This document shows positions 1 to 10,946 of a stretch of 64,000 nucleotides of DNA, in pieces (position 1 is the first letter of the stretch; each line of letters opens with the position of its first letter). Below the pieces are notes generated by a model. The model ran no database searches. It saw nothing but the letters and a program-made list of their open reading frames with translations, and was not told the origin of the DNA. Made by a program: the position numbers and the translations under genes. Location: assembly GCF_037975245.1 (NCBI RefSeq), contig NC_092573.1:25573265-25637264 (forward strand), given 5' to 3'. This stretch comes from Apostichopus japonicus (taxonomy: Eukaryota > Echinodermata > Holothuroidea > Aspidochirotida > Stichopodidae).

Positions 1-2237
1 ATAACTTGACACACTGATGTGAAGTTTCCACAAATTGTTCGGTATTTTTAGTTTTCATTAAAAATTTGAATAATTTAGTGACCCATGTTTACATGGCGGG
101 TTACGTGCATATGGACATCTATTTTCATGTTTACAGCAGAGTTTGACAATCTCATTATGGATTCAATCTCGACACTCTAAAACAAATTGTTTTTGATACT
201 ATTGTGTAGTTAGTAATCACACAATCATGACAATGTTCATTTTTGCCAATAGTACACACTAAATGAAGCGTATATATACCCTGAAGCGCAAACTGAGACG
301 GGAAACTGCTTGAGGGTGTAACCCAGGGCGATAGGTATGTTTATTGATTAGTTTTGCGCACTACATTAACGCATTGTTCTGATAGATGTGGTTGTTTATT
401 TGTGCAGGAACATAGATATCATTGGCCATTCAGGACCTTGAAAAAACCTCAAACTAATGCACATGAGTGAATTCAATGGAAAAGGGAAATAATTCCAGTT
501 AGGTTTTATGAATTAGATTCTCCTTTTCAGTATACTTTTCAAACGTTCTACAACAATGAAACAATGTACGAAAATAATCCAAACCGACCCATGTCGAACG
601 AATTCCCCAAATCCTTTAACAAGGTTTACTCGTCGGTACCACAACATTCACTCACTCCTCTCAAGTTTGGGTACATTAATCGGAAATGGAGAGAGTATAG
701 TTGCAGTTTTTGTGAATTCAAATAATGTCTTCTAATGACCTCGAATAATCTTGAAAATGCACGAAATATCTCAATTTGAAAACTGCCGTTACAAAAGCTA
801 TACACATTCCCCATATTTCAGTACCACTAATGAAAAATATGAGTGAATGAGAACATTCCTGCATGACTTTCGTACCCACAGCGACCACATTAACGTATTA
901 GCCAGCCTGGCATGTGAGTTAAAACTTTTGTTGATCCAAAACTTTTATGTATACTTAAGATATCACATAAATACAAATTATGATTTAGCTGCATGCAGTG
1001 GAAATCAGTGATATTTAAGCTATGGGTTACAATATTAATGTGCTGTTTTAGTTTAGTACTATGCATGAGAACTGCTTCTCGTACAATTGATCGTAAGTGT
1101 GATTCATGCTTAGAAAAATAATGCTTGCATAATATACCATTAAAAATTCAAGATTGTTGGGAGAAATCAAGTTAGAAGGAAAATGCCGTCTTTTTCATTA
1201 CAGTATACTCGAAACTGGCGAATGGAACAAGAGTGCATCATCACCATTGCAGAAAAAAACTCAATATTCTTGATTTGTAAAGTTATATTAATGTGCACTC
1301 AGATGTTTGGAAGGTTATAATGATTCAGTAAATGTTGTCTACACTTAAAGGCATTGTAGACTCGCCCCAAACGCGTGCCGCGTTCTGAAAAAGTTAACTT
1401 TCCGTTGCTTGCAAGAAGTCTTCTTCTTGTCGCTACAAAATGCAGACAGTAATGAAACATGACACCTTGTTATCTTTTATCTAGACCTGAGATGTCCATC
1501 GATGCTATGTACACCGTGTTGTGGGTATTGACCGTAGCTGTATGCATTGACTGTACACTAGTGTCTAATTACCGACGGTAGCAAGCTGTGTGTGTATTTT
1601 CTGGGATCGATTTTCTGCGATGGTGGTGTCAAACACTTCTGTTACACCTTATTCGAAACTAGGTCAGATTACCGGCATCAGACGTTTTTTTGTGCGCGAG
1701 TCTTCACACCTTTTAAGAAAAGGGCGAAGAAGACTATAGCTGCTTGAGCATATTGGCAAATGACAGTCCCTGACCATTTAACCATTTAATTTGTTGAACA
1801 TAGTAATGCAAGTTTCTGTCAATAATGGGTTCTTTACCAGTCTAAACAGAACCATCATTACTTTATCCCCTTAGGACTACTGGAAACTGAAACTGTCAGA
1901 CAGTTTAGGAATGAAACTAAAAATGAAACAAATCTGTAAGCAAAATGCTTATCCACTAAAGAGCCTGTGTTAGAGAATGTGTAGAAATAAAAGGAATAGC
2001 GTCCGTTCTGGATCATCAGAAGACATCAGACAACCAAAAAAAAAAAGACAAAAACCTGTCTTCTCTGTCCAATCCTGGCTGGAGATGACTCAGAATATAT
2101 TGCTGCACATTTAAGGTAACAAAAACCTAATGCTCCTATAAAGTTTGATCTGTTTTACATCACATTTTATTGAGGACACTACTTTATATATGTTATGTAT
2201 TCTCTTTGAAGTGACTTCATATATCATTATCACAATC
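1..2237. other. No gene recognised
   Basis: AT-rich sequence without an open frame that resembles a protein I know and without a clear tandem repeat. Short frames on both strands look random. It ends at the target-site duplication of the transposon that begins at 2238. Confidence 0.5.
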
Positions 2238-2284
2238 CAGGCGCGGCGGAACGGAAAAATTATTGGGGGGCTAATGTGTGGAGA

Positions 2285-2382
2285 CTATCTAAGCGGAGCG
2301 CCACCATCGGTTGGCGCGGAGCGTACAAGAAAATTTTGGGTTTTTTCAAACCCCCAGATGACCGGAAACGGCACTTCCCGAG
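2285..2382 (+). repeat. Dispersed ~100-bp module, copy 1
   Basis: The module starts CTATCTAAGCGGAGCGCCAC, continues through GGTTGGCGCGGAGCGTAC and ends in a GGAAA..GGCACTTCCC-type stretch. Related copies lie at 2615-2715 (same strand) and at 7108-7284 (a double copy), 8351-8448 and 37772-37871 (opposite strand). This copy sits inside the hAT-like element at 2238-3326. The family is named only by comparison within this window. Confidence 0.75.
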
Positions 2383-2552
2383 TGTTTTATGCTGCGAATA
2401 CCTGGCCCTAAAATATGTGTCTCAAGCCTGCAATTTCTCTGATTGCACGTTAAGTCTGTAAAAACATTGTAATTTGTATATTCGATGGTGTTTTAAGAGA
2501 GTTGCTATTACTTTTAGTGTACTCGGAAAGACGTTTTTGAGTGTAGTAAGGG

Positions 2553-2954
2553 CAGTGGCGGGGCTAGGGGTATTGGTCGGGGGGGCAAGAATGGTCTGTA
2601 GGGGCGCTTTCGATACTATCTAAGCGGAGCGCCACCACAGGTTGGCGCGGAGCGTACAGAAAATTTTTGAGTAAAGATACTCCCGAGATTGCAGGAAATG
2701 ACCCTTTCCGGGGCCTTGCTAATTTGCAGATAAACGGAGAATAAATAGGTGTCGTCGCCATTTTGTCGGAAAATACACCGACAGAATATGACAAATGTCA
2801 ATAGGTATAAGAGAGCGCAATAAAATAGTCAAAAATCGCGAATAAGTAAAAAGTAGTGAAAAGCTGAAAAGGGCGCCAGCAGTCCATTTGAGTCCGTCAG
2901 GGGGGGGGGGGGATCCGCCCCTGACTGTATATATGGACGCTCGATCCGCCACTA
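2553..2954. mobile_element. Nested hAT-like MITE, 402 bp
   Basis: The left end is CAGTGGCGGGGC and the right end, reverse-complemented, is TAGTGGCGGATC. Both sides carry the 8-bp direct repeat AGTAAGGG (2545-2552 and 2955-2962). It inserted into the element at 2238-3326, so it is the younger of the two. It carries one copy of a dispersed ~100-bp module (2615-2715) and a G-run at 2900-2912. It has no coding capacity. Confidence 0.82.
2615..2715 (+). repeat. Dispersed ~100-bp module, copy 2
   Basis: Same opening CTATCTAAGCGGAGCGCCAC as the copy at 2285, then diverging in its second half. It lies inside the nested MITE at 2553-2954, so the module travels in at least two different element backgrounds. 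Confidence 0.75.
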
Positions 2955-3334
2955 AGTAAGGGGATGTTGGAGAACTGGCTGAAATGAGGCAAGTCATTGG
3001 CCTAAGACGAAGTTGTGTTACGCTCACCGGTACTCACACTCACTGCTTCCACTTTTCACGGGGCGTAAAGACGCGGTTGGGGTGACAATGTGGTCTATCG
3101 CCAAGGGACGGGCCGAGGGTCCCCCAGCAATTACTTAAATTATTACACCTATAGAGTATACGTGTGCATCGGACAGATCGACAAGTATGCATTGAAAAAT
3201 GGGCAGATGTACGTTTCGGAGCCTTGGTAAATATTGGGGGGGCTTATAATGCATTTGCCCCCTCAACTTTTTTATTGGGGGGGCTGAGCCCCCCCAAGCC
3301 CCCCCCCCCCGGTTCCGCCGCCACTGTCACAATC

Positions 3335-4447
3335 AATTTCAGAGGTGACCAAAAATCCCATATTAGGTACAAGGATACCTTTCGCTTTGGTGGAGGTCAA
3401 AGGTAATTTTTTGAAAACTTTGTAAACGCAACATCTGTCTGCTGAAAACAAGAAGACTATAGGTTTCTGTTTCGGTCATCATGCTGTCAATATGAATAAT
3501 GTTTGTCACATCTCAATGCTTTTTGTTGTTTTACTTCGTAGTCTGTAATTTTTCATCCTGGATATAGCTTACGTTACACATTCTTATAAAGATTATACAT
3601 GTTACATTGTAAGATTAGAGCCATCTTCTTCATTTGCGAAGTGCGCCACCACTTCACATGGCAACGCTGACTTATCAAACTTGTTGTTCGTTTGCCCAAG
3701 TAAAGCGAAAAGCTGTTTAGTTTCGCTCTGTTCTGCTATCCTGTATGTATTTTAACTGAAACATCTGATGAACGTAAGTTTATAGATCATTTTGGACCAT
3801 TTGTTGTAGTAAGATGTTGTATAAGTGTCGAGTATTATTGAAATTAGTTTGATTACGTGTGCCTGTTTATTTTGTGCAAGTCGTCATTTTGTTATCATGT
3901 GTTTACTTGTCAGGCCTAGAGTCTCGCGTAATTGGTCCATGTAGTTTGCAGTGTTAATTTTGCTCCAAGAATGTATGTTAAGGTATTCGACGAATCAAGA
4001 GTTGTTTAGATCAGTGTAAATTGTAATTCCAGATCCATGTAAATAATGCTGCAGCCCAAGTGAGAGATTGTTTGCTTATCTGGTTAGATTGCCTGTATTC
4101 TTTATATCCAACATCCAGTGCTTCATGAATGATTCGTACTGACTGCTTACCTGGCTAACCTGTAAATGGGGATAGCAGTCGCCGGCAAAGTGGTAAGTGT
4201 CTCCAACATTTTGAGAACGCTTCGAATAAACGATTACATGACATATAGACTGACACTTGAGTATTACGTATAATTATCTTACCAGTTACTTATTATATTT
4301 TATTGTTTCATGTTTTACCATAGATTCGAATGAGACTACCAGAGAATAGATTCATACGAACTTTATAGCTGCTGCTGTCCTACTGTACTCATTTCTGTGT
4401 CGTTTGACCCTTTCTTACATACATCATTGAAATTTAAACCACAATGC
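3335..4447. other. No gene recognised
   Basis: Ordinary AT-rich spacer between the target duplication of the hAT-like element and a pyrimidine minisatellite. I see no coding exon with convincing splice sites and no repeat. Confidence 0.45.
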
Positions 4448-4700
4448 AGTGCTCGTTCTCCTCCCCTCTCGTGCCCCCCTCTCGTTCTCCTCCCCCTCTC
4501 GTTCTCCCCCTCTCGTTCCCCTCTCGTTCTCCCCCTCTCGTTCTCCCCCTCTCGTTCTCCCCCTCTCATCCCCCCTCTCGTTCTCCCCCTCTCGTTCCCC
4601 CTCTCGTTCTCCTCCCCTTCTCGTTCTCCTCTCCCTCTCGTTCTCCTCCCCTCTCGTTCTCCTCCCCCTCTCGTTCTCTTCCCCTCCTCGTTCTCCTTAA
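4448..4700 (+). repeat. Pyrimidine-only minisatellite (CTCGTTCTCCCC)n
   Basis: About 20 units of roughly 12 bp, variants of CTCGTTCTCCCC, make this strand almost purely C and T apart from the single G in each unit. The long open frames here on both strands (Ser/Pro/Leu-rich on plus, Arg/Glu/Gly-rich on minus) are by-products of the repeat, not genes. Confidence 0.9.
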
Positions 4701-6530
4701 AAACTAGCCTTTCAATTGTTTAAGAATCACACCTTCAGCTCCAACTAGAATGTTTAATTTCAGCTATAGGCTATGTAGGTATGTACTTCTGCTATATAAA
4801 AATTGAAAGTGTTATAACATCTTAGATGGTTTGTTTTGAAAACCAATGAATTTCCGAGATTTTAAAGATGGGATCACGCCTGTAAATTGGTGGCGCTATC
4901 GCCTTCCTGTAATATCTATTTACGACTCTTGCTATTAATAATAATTCCACACGATAAACTGTGTCTGTTTTTCTTTACTCTTGTGTTTTGCGCAACGAGG
5001 GGCATTAAGAATACATCCTGCGTTTAATGGAAAGTATGACGTATTTTAGCTATATTTTGAAGAATTCGATTGCTTTGCGCAACGAGGGGTGTTTAATCGA
5101 AAGTACGATGTATTTAAGCTTCATTTCAAAGAATATACACATATCCTGTAACACAACAAGGCACATATCCTGTATGTGGTTACATTAGTGACAAAGGTGA
5201 GTTATTAAGCTTGTCTAAGAATACTTCCGGTTTCTAAGTTTCGGTGAGGGAACTTTCCTTTCACCTATCGTGTCCTATAATTTTTATATGTGATAATCTG
5301 ATACTCCTATAATGCCCTGTGATTAACAGTATTTTATATACATTCTTTCTTAAGCTCTTTGATGAAAAAGCTGCACCCAACTCCCCAAATTCATATACTA
5401 TAGTATGCCATCGAGAAATATAACTGTGTTATGTAACCTTTCACTTTTTTCGTGCACTATGATTAAAATTCAAGGTTTACTTTGACTTCTTCTTCTTAAA
5501 CATTATTCGTCATTAATATACTTATGGTACATACGGTAGTTTACCTCCTATATCACTGTTTTGCCCAATCGACTAGAAGATGTTTCTAACGAATTTGGCA
5601 TTCCTTGAAAGTAAATAAGAAGAACGTTCAAAGTATTCCAACCATGCATCTCTACAAAAACATATGCTGAAAATCTCCTGTTCCAGAGTAGTTTTCAAAA
5701 GAATGATATTATTATTTTCACGTCCGTCACCCCCTTATTCAGATATACATGTTCGTTTATGAAAAGCAATAATACTGCTAGCTAATGTTTTCCTTCATAG
5801 AACGATGGCAAGCCTATGTTGTTCGCTCAAAGTAATTGAAAAACGCCCTCTTTATGATCCTAACGCCAGTTCTAAAGTCAGTAATCGAGAACGTCCATTT
5901 GACACATCATTTAAGACCTTTAAAAGTTTAGTATAACACGAACTGCTGCTCCCAATTGTCATCCCGTTATATTTTCAGACTTAAGACGGGCACGCCCCTC
6001 CCCTCCCCCACCCTCCTCCTTGAAAGTAAAATGGGGGATATTTTTTTATCATGTTTATTGCTGAAACTATTGGTAACATAACAATACACAAACTTACCTT
6101 ACTTCATTGAATGTACATTTATTAAACTATATAGACAATGATCTTATAACTTCGCAAACGTGTTACATATACGTCTAACGATGACAATAAATGAAGTTCT
6201 TCACGAACCGATGCGTTTCTTATAATACCAATAAAATATCGATCTTTTCAACCTTTTAATAACAGAAGGGAGTCATTATTTTCGATCACCGTGGTAACTG
6301 TAAAGTAAAAATCGTTATAGTTTGTACTCCATACATGGACAACGTTAACAACAGTATAGATGGTATAGGCTGCTTTGCACATCAATATCCGTAAGCTCAA
6401 ATCAAACATTTCCTGAGACGTCGCCGACCTTTTAACAAATTTAGTAGTAGGCCTATCCATATAAATGTATGCAAGCACATATCAAAATGAACAGGGCAGA
6501 TTGAGTCAATTTGGCTATGTTGAATGTTAA
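4701..6530. other. No gene recognised; one short tandem duplication
   Basis: Spacer. The only structure seen is an imperfect duplication of about 75-85 bp at 4986-5150, in which GCGCAACGAGGGG and a following AAAGTA(T/C)GA(C/T)GTATTT occur twice. C-rich runs lie near 6000-6020. Confidence 0.45.
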
Positions 6531-6740
6531 CAGGCGCGTATCCAGGGGGGGGGGCGTTGGGGGCGCGCCTCCCGGGTAAGAAAAAGAGGAGAGAAAAAAA
6601 AGGGAAGAAAAAAGGGAAAAAAGAGGGGGAAAAAAGAGGAGGAGGAGAGGAAGGAAGGGAAAAGAAAAAGAAGAAAGAGAGAAAAAGAGAAAGGAGGGAG
6701 TAAAAGAAAAACGCCAAGACACCTGGAAGAGGAGAAACAG
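6531..6740. repeat. Transposon end plus polypurine tract
   Basis: Starts with CAGGCGCGTATCCAGG and a G-run, resembling the ends of the hAT-like elements elsewhere in the window. It continues into about 150 bp of almost pure A/G (6575-6715). No matching right end with an 8-bp target duplication was found, so this is probably a truncated element. The Phe/Leu/Ser-rich minus-strand frames here come from the purine tract. Confidence 0.5.
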
Positions 6741-7107
6741 TGACATCATTACAGCGCTAATCCCTATTATATACACAGGGTAGCCAGTGACTGATCAAGG
6801 ATTTCGGAAGGGGCGTGCGCCTCACCCTACCCCTAACATCGTCAACTCCATTTTTGACGTTTCCATTTTGTCCTCTCTCAATAATGTATATGAACATATA
6901 TACTATATATGGTCTATCATAACGCGTGTTTGTGTATATGAAACATGCTATGAAACCAACTGTGGCTGGTCTCGAACTCGACCGTGTCGTCGGGGAACAT
7001 GACGCATTTCGGGAAGGGGGCGACTGCCCCCACCCCCCTTGAGCATATTTTTTTATGATATCGTTAGTAATTTCAAAATAAAAAATGCTTAAATGCAACA
7101 TACAAGG

Positions 7108-7338
7108 CCGGGGAAGTGTCATTACCAGCGATCTGGGAGGTATTTTTGGCCAAAATTTGCTTGTACGGTTCGCGCCAACAAATGGTCCTGGGTAGTGCCA
7201 TTTCCAGCGATCTGGGAGGCATTTTCGGCCAAAATTTTTTTTGTACGCTTCGCGCCAACCCATGGTGGCGCTACGCTTAGATATTTTGCCAACAGGCTTC
7301 GTCCCTCACTTGGCAAACTCCTCGCTACGCGCCTGCTC
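7108..7338 (-). repeat. Dispersed module, double copy, with transposon-like right end
   Basis: Two tandem copies (about 7108-7180 and 7181-7284) of the module first seen at 2285, in reverse orientation. Each contains a CCA(G)CGATCTGGGAGG stretch and CGCGCCAAC. The block ends near 7334 with CTCGCTACGCGCCTG, which looks like the inverted end of a hAT-like element. I could not pair it with a left end. Confidence 0.6.
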
Positions 7339-7438
7339 GAATTTGTAAAGCAAACAGCAGATATCACCTTATATCAATGAGCATGAAAATGGTGTTCAAA
7401 GATGAACAGCCTCAAAACTGTCTATGTGTGAAGACTAT

Positions 7439-7919
7439 CAGGGGCGTAGCGAGCGGGGGGTCACACCCCCCCAATAATTTGGTCGCTGTCGGCAAATTTT
7501 GGGTCTGTCGGCAAAAGGAGAAAAGGTGAAGAGAGCGGAAGGGGAAGAAAGAAGGAAAGCTGAATAGAGAAAAGGAGAACGGGAGCTTCTTCCGTGCCAA
7601 ATTTGACTTAAAATATGCACCAGATTGCATCTAAGGACGTTTCAAAACTAAAAATTTTCCAAAGGGGAGGGGTAGACCCCCTACCCTTAGACCCCTCCCC
7701 CATTTCAGTCACCACTTCCAGATCCGTCGGCAAATCAAATTTGACTTAAAATATGCACCAGATTGCATCTAAGGACGTTTCAAAACTAAAAATTTTCCAA
7801 AGGGGAGGGGGACACCCCCTCCCCTTAGACCCCTCCCCCATTTCAGTCACCACTTCCAGATCCGTCGGCAAATCAAATTCTCCACACCCCCCCAACAAAA
7901 CCCCTTCGCTACGCCCCTG
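7439..7919. mobile_element. hAT-like MITE, 481 bp, with internal duplication
   Basis: Inverted ends CAGGGGCGTAGCGA and TCGCTACGCCCCTG. Inside, a segment of about 139 bp occurs twice in tandem (starting at 7599 and 7738), differing by few bases. Each copy contains the string ACCAGATTGCATCTAAGGAC. TGTGAAG occurs near both ends but is offset by five bases on the left, so the target duplication is not clean. No coding capacity. Confidence 0.65.
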
Positions 7920-7927
7920 TGTGAAGT

Positions 7928-8062
7928 CATGGGCGTAGGAGCCAAATTTGATTTGGGGCTGTAACGACTTGCCCGAAAAAAATAACCAAATATTTTCGCG
8001 CGTGTTCAATATGTTAATGTCTATATCATATAAGCCAGCATAGGTTATTACATCGTATGCCA
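7928..8062. mobile_element. Fragment of a palindromic MITE family
   Basis: Begins ATGGGCGTAGGAGCC and continues through CTGTAACGACTTGCCCGAAA to TATCATATAAGCC. This matches, with small changes, the reverse complement of the right half of the 534-bp insertion at 40829-41362. Only one half is present here. Confidence 0.6.
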
Positions 8063-8350
8063 TCGTGTACCTTACGATCCGTGAAAGTTGCGCAGTATAC
8101 CGCGGGATGCTAATGTAAACAACGAAATGTCTTGTGTAGATGGGATAAACCTTGGAAAGTGGGGCTGACAGGTATTGTGGGCCGCGACGTATAGAATCAC
8201 CTACACAAGCAATGATCCACAGGACATGCGATGAGGTCGAACATGATTTGTGACTGGTGACAATCTTATAAAAGGTTATAGATAAAAAAAACTATTGGGA
8301 AATACTTGGTTCTCAGGCAAAAGTGTACATCTGGTTGGTCATTTTTAAGC

Positions 8351-8491
8351 CTGAGAAGTGCCATTTCCGCCGATCTAGGGGGTATCAAAACCAGAAAATT
8401 TTCTTGTACGCTGCGCGCCAACCGATGGTGGCGCTCCGCTTAGATAGTTATTCGCGCCCCCCCCGGGTCAGAAAATCCTGGATACGCCCCT
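8351..8491 (-). repeat. Dispersed module, single copy, with transposon-like end
   Basis: Reverse-oriented copy of the module seen at 2285 (CGCGCCAACCGATGGTGGCG near 8416), followed by a C-run and CTGGATACGCCCCTG, an inverted end of hAT-like type. No left partner or target duplication was found. Confidence 0.6.
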
Positions 8492-10932
8492 GGTTAAAGT
8501 TAATTATGTTACGCCTCTTGTAAATCGGAATATTTGACGTACAAATAATACACCTTACACTCACTGTTTATATTATGTATTCGTTCGTGGTACATATTGT
8601 TGCTCCTTATAACGGAAAGCCAAATTTACCATCATGGTTAAAGTTACCGTCCCGGGGAGTAATGGCGAAGTCGCGATAGAAAACCAATGGTTAGCAACAT
8701 ATGTGGCGCACACATGTTGCATATGATTAATTTCCTCAAAGACTCCTCTATAACACCTTGTATTTATCCAAGAATTAACGAAATAGTATCATTCAAATAT
8801 TTACATATGTTGCTATAGAAGCATTGAGTGTATGCGCGGTAGCAAACAAAAGACGATCAAAAGGATATGTGTGGAGGATTAAGGAGATGTACATTAAAGA
8901 GGCGGTTGAGTCGAGTATCATCGAGGACGTAGCGATAACAATAAAATAAGAGTTATGTTAATCGAAAGTGAGGCTAATAAAGGAAACGCAGAATAATGTT
9001 AAATCAGAATGTTTACAAAAGTGCAATGGTTGTCGCACTGTGCTGTGGTTGGGGTGGGGTGGGGGGCTGAGATAGAAACAGGGCATGTGGACATAAGGTA
9101 TAAAATACCTATGACATTCATCAAGGATAATTATGTTATTTTTCAATGTGAACATTGCTATATAAAATAATGTATATAAACAGGCAACTATATGGCATGT
9201 CAACATTATTTCCTGTTAAGACTTTTAATGTCATATCAATGGACGTCACTTTAAGGTATACTACGGTTTATCCTACGACCTTGTGTCACTCTGCACAGTC
9301 ACTTGGGTAATGCACCCTCATTGACAATTACAAAAAAGTGGAATTATGTATATATAGCCTATGTATATAGCCTATATATATATAGGCCTATATGGTCTAT
9401 ATATGTAGCCTATATATGTAGCCTATATATATATATACATATATATATATATACCTTTGGTCGGTTAGCGTCTACCTTGGCGCAAAGTGCTCCGGTGGAC
9501 AGAGCGAAGTTATATCTATCACCGTGTTGTAGCAAACACATCGCCAAAAGGCAGATTTTACAGAAATATGGTCTTTATCTGTTGAATATCGATTCCGTAC
9601 AATATACTTCATTCATAAATTGAAACGTCCTATATAGTGTTTTCTTTCTTCTTTATTAATCTATGATCTGTTTACTTTCAACAAGAAGGAAAGAAAATAA
9701 ATTGTTCAGATTATTAACATACATTTTGATTAATTTTAATTATGCTACTGATAAAATCAATGTTACTTGTGTGCCTTATTATCTCACCCCTGAGATGTTC
9801 TCTAGTGCTTTTTTTCTAAAAATTACTACTAAAATTACTGCCCTCTCACACTCCTTGAGGTACTGAATTGAAACTTTTTTTCTCACTTTATGTGCCAGGG
9901 GGGGGGGGGGGAGGGGGGTACCACTGGGTGGCACAAAAACAGCAACTAGACTATTATATGTATACCAAACTTACTATATGGCCCAAACCTTCAAATACAA
10001 ATAGGGAATCACGTCTACGATACATTACTTAATGTAAAATGCCAAATATCACATGATCAAATGAGGTAAAAGGTCAGAATTGGCTTAACTTGAACATGTA
10101 CCAAGATGACGTTTAATATGTCAAGTTTCAAGTCAAGGATATTCTGGTTGCTAAAGTTGATAGCTTAACAAGACTGCAAGCAATTTCAATTTATTTTTCT
10201 TTTGGCTATAATGTAAATGTCAAACGATCCAAATAGCTGAAATTGTTGTAAGCATGAGGGAGTAGTGACTACATAGTTTTAATGGATATTTAGAATGTTT
10301 ATTTCCATAAAATGTCAAAGGTCTTGTAGTCTGTAAAATTCAAGGTTCATGTAATTGAAAGTTGGTGAGTCATAGTGTTGACATCATTGTCGTCATGAAC
10401 CCCAAACTTTGAAATGAGATCTGTAACTCCATGGATAGCTTACTTGTTGTTATTTTGTTTCCATGAACAATTTCTCAGTAGATATATGCTGTTTATAAAA
10501 CTCTCTATACAGAATGGGTTAAAACTTGTGTTTCGGAGCCGCGAACGCTTCGTCTCCTGTCAATTCTAAGCTGGTACTGGCATAAACATGACAGTCAATT
10601 TCCAGTGCAATGCATGTATTATACAGGAACTATAGAATGACGTATTTTGCGATTGATTAACTCGCTCCATTTTCATAGTTCAAAGTTCAAATATTAAGCA
10701 TCTCAAACTGTTTCATATATTTCAACGTAAAAATATTAACAACCCTAAACCATATATATATATATATAACTACCTAACGATGCCAAATTATTTTGACACA
10801 AGTACTGACTGACTCACCTATTTATAAAAAATGATAATTGATTAAACTTGATTTTACAATAAGGCAACTAAGTTTAAAATGCAGGATGCTTGATTTGAAA
10901 CCTATATCGAGAACTACAGCTAAGTATTGCAT
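8492..10932. other. No gene recognised; microsatellites and one G-run
   Basis: Spacer downstream of gene copy 1. It contains a TATATAGCC/TATA microsatellite at about 9340-9460, a G-run at 9898-9916 between GTGCCA and TGGCAC (a possible hairpin), and a short TA run near 10755-10768. On the minus strand AATAAA-type signals occur near 10190 and 10300 and could end the copy 1 transcript. No coding exon recognised. Confidence 0.45.
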
Positions 10933-10946
10933 GTATAATAAACATA

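Larger units (their letters stand above)
2238..3326. mobile_element. hAT-like non-autonomous DNA transposon, 1089 bp
   Basis: The ends are inverted: CAGGCGCGGCGGAAC at the left, and the right end reads CAGTGGCGGCGGAAC when reverse-complemented. The element is flanked by a perfect 8-bp direct repeat, TCACAATC, at 2230-2237 and 3327-3334, the target-site length typical of the hAT superfamily. The right end has long G/C runs (3230-3315) that can pair with each other. No transposase frame is visible, so it would depend on a transposase made elsewhere. A second element is nested at 2553-2954. Confidence 0.82.

Noticed and set aside
4363-4723. Long overlapping open frames on both strands (Ser/Pro/Leu and Arg/Glu/Gly rich)
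   Set aside because: They are produced by the 12-bp pyrimidine minisatellite in several frames at once, so they are not genes.
6397-6776. Two minus-strand frames rich in Phe, Leu and Ser that look like membrane segments
   Set aside because: They arise from a polypurine tract read on the opposite strand, overlap each other and have no homology signal.
6531-7338. Element with ends CAGGCGCGTATCCAGG and CTCGCTACGCGCCTG
   Set aside because: The ends resemble each other, but the flanking octamers AATGTTAA and CTCGAATT differ, so they probably belong to different, truncated elements.
9303-9623. 106-codon plus-strand frame
   Set aside because: Most of it is translated TATATAGCC microsatellite; the rest has no recognisable similarity.
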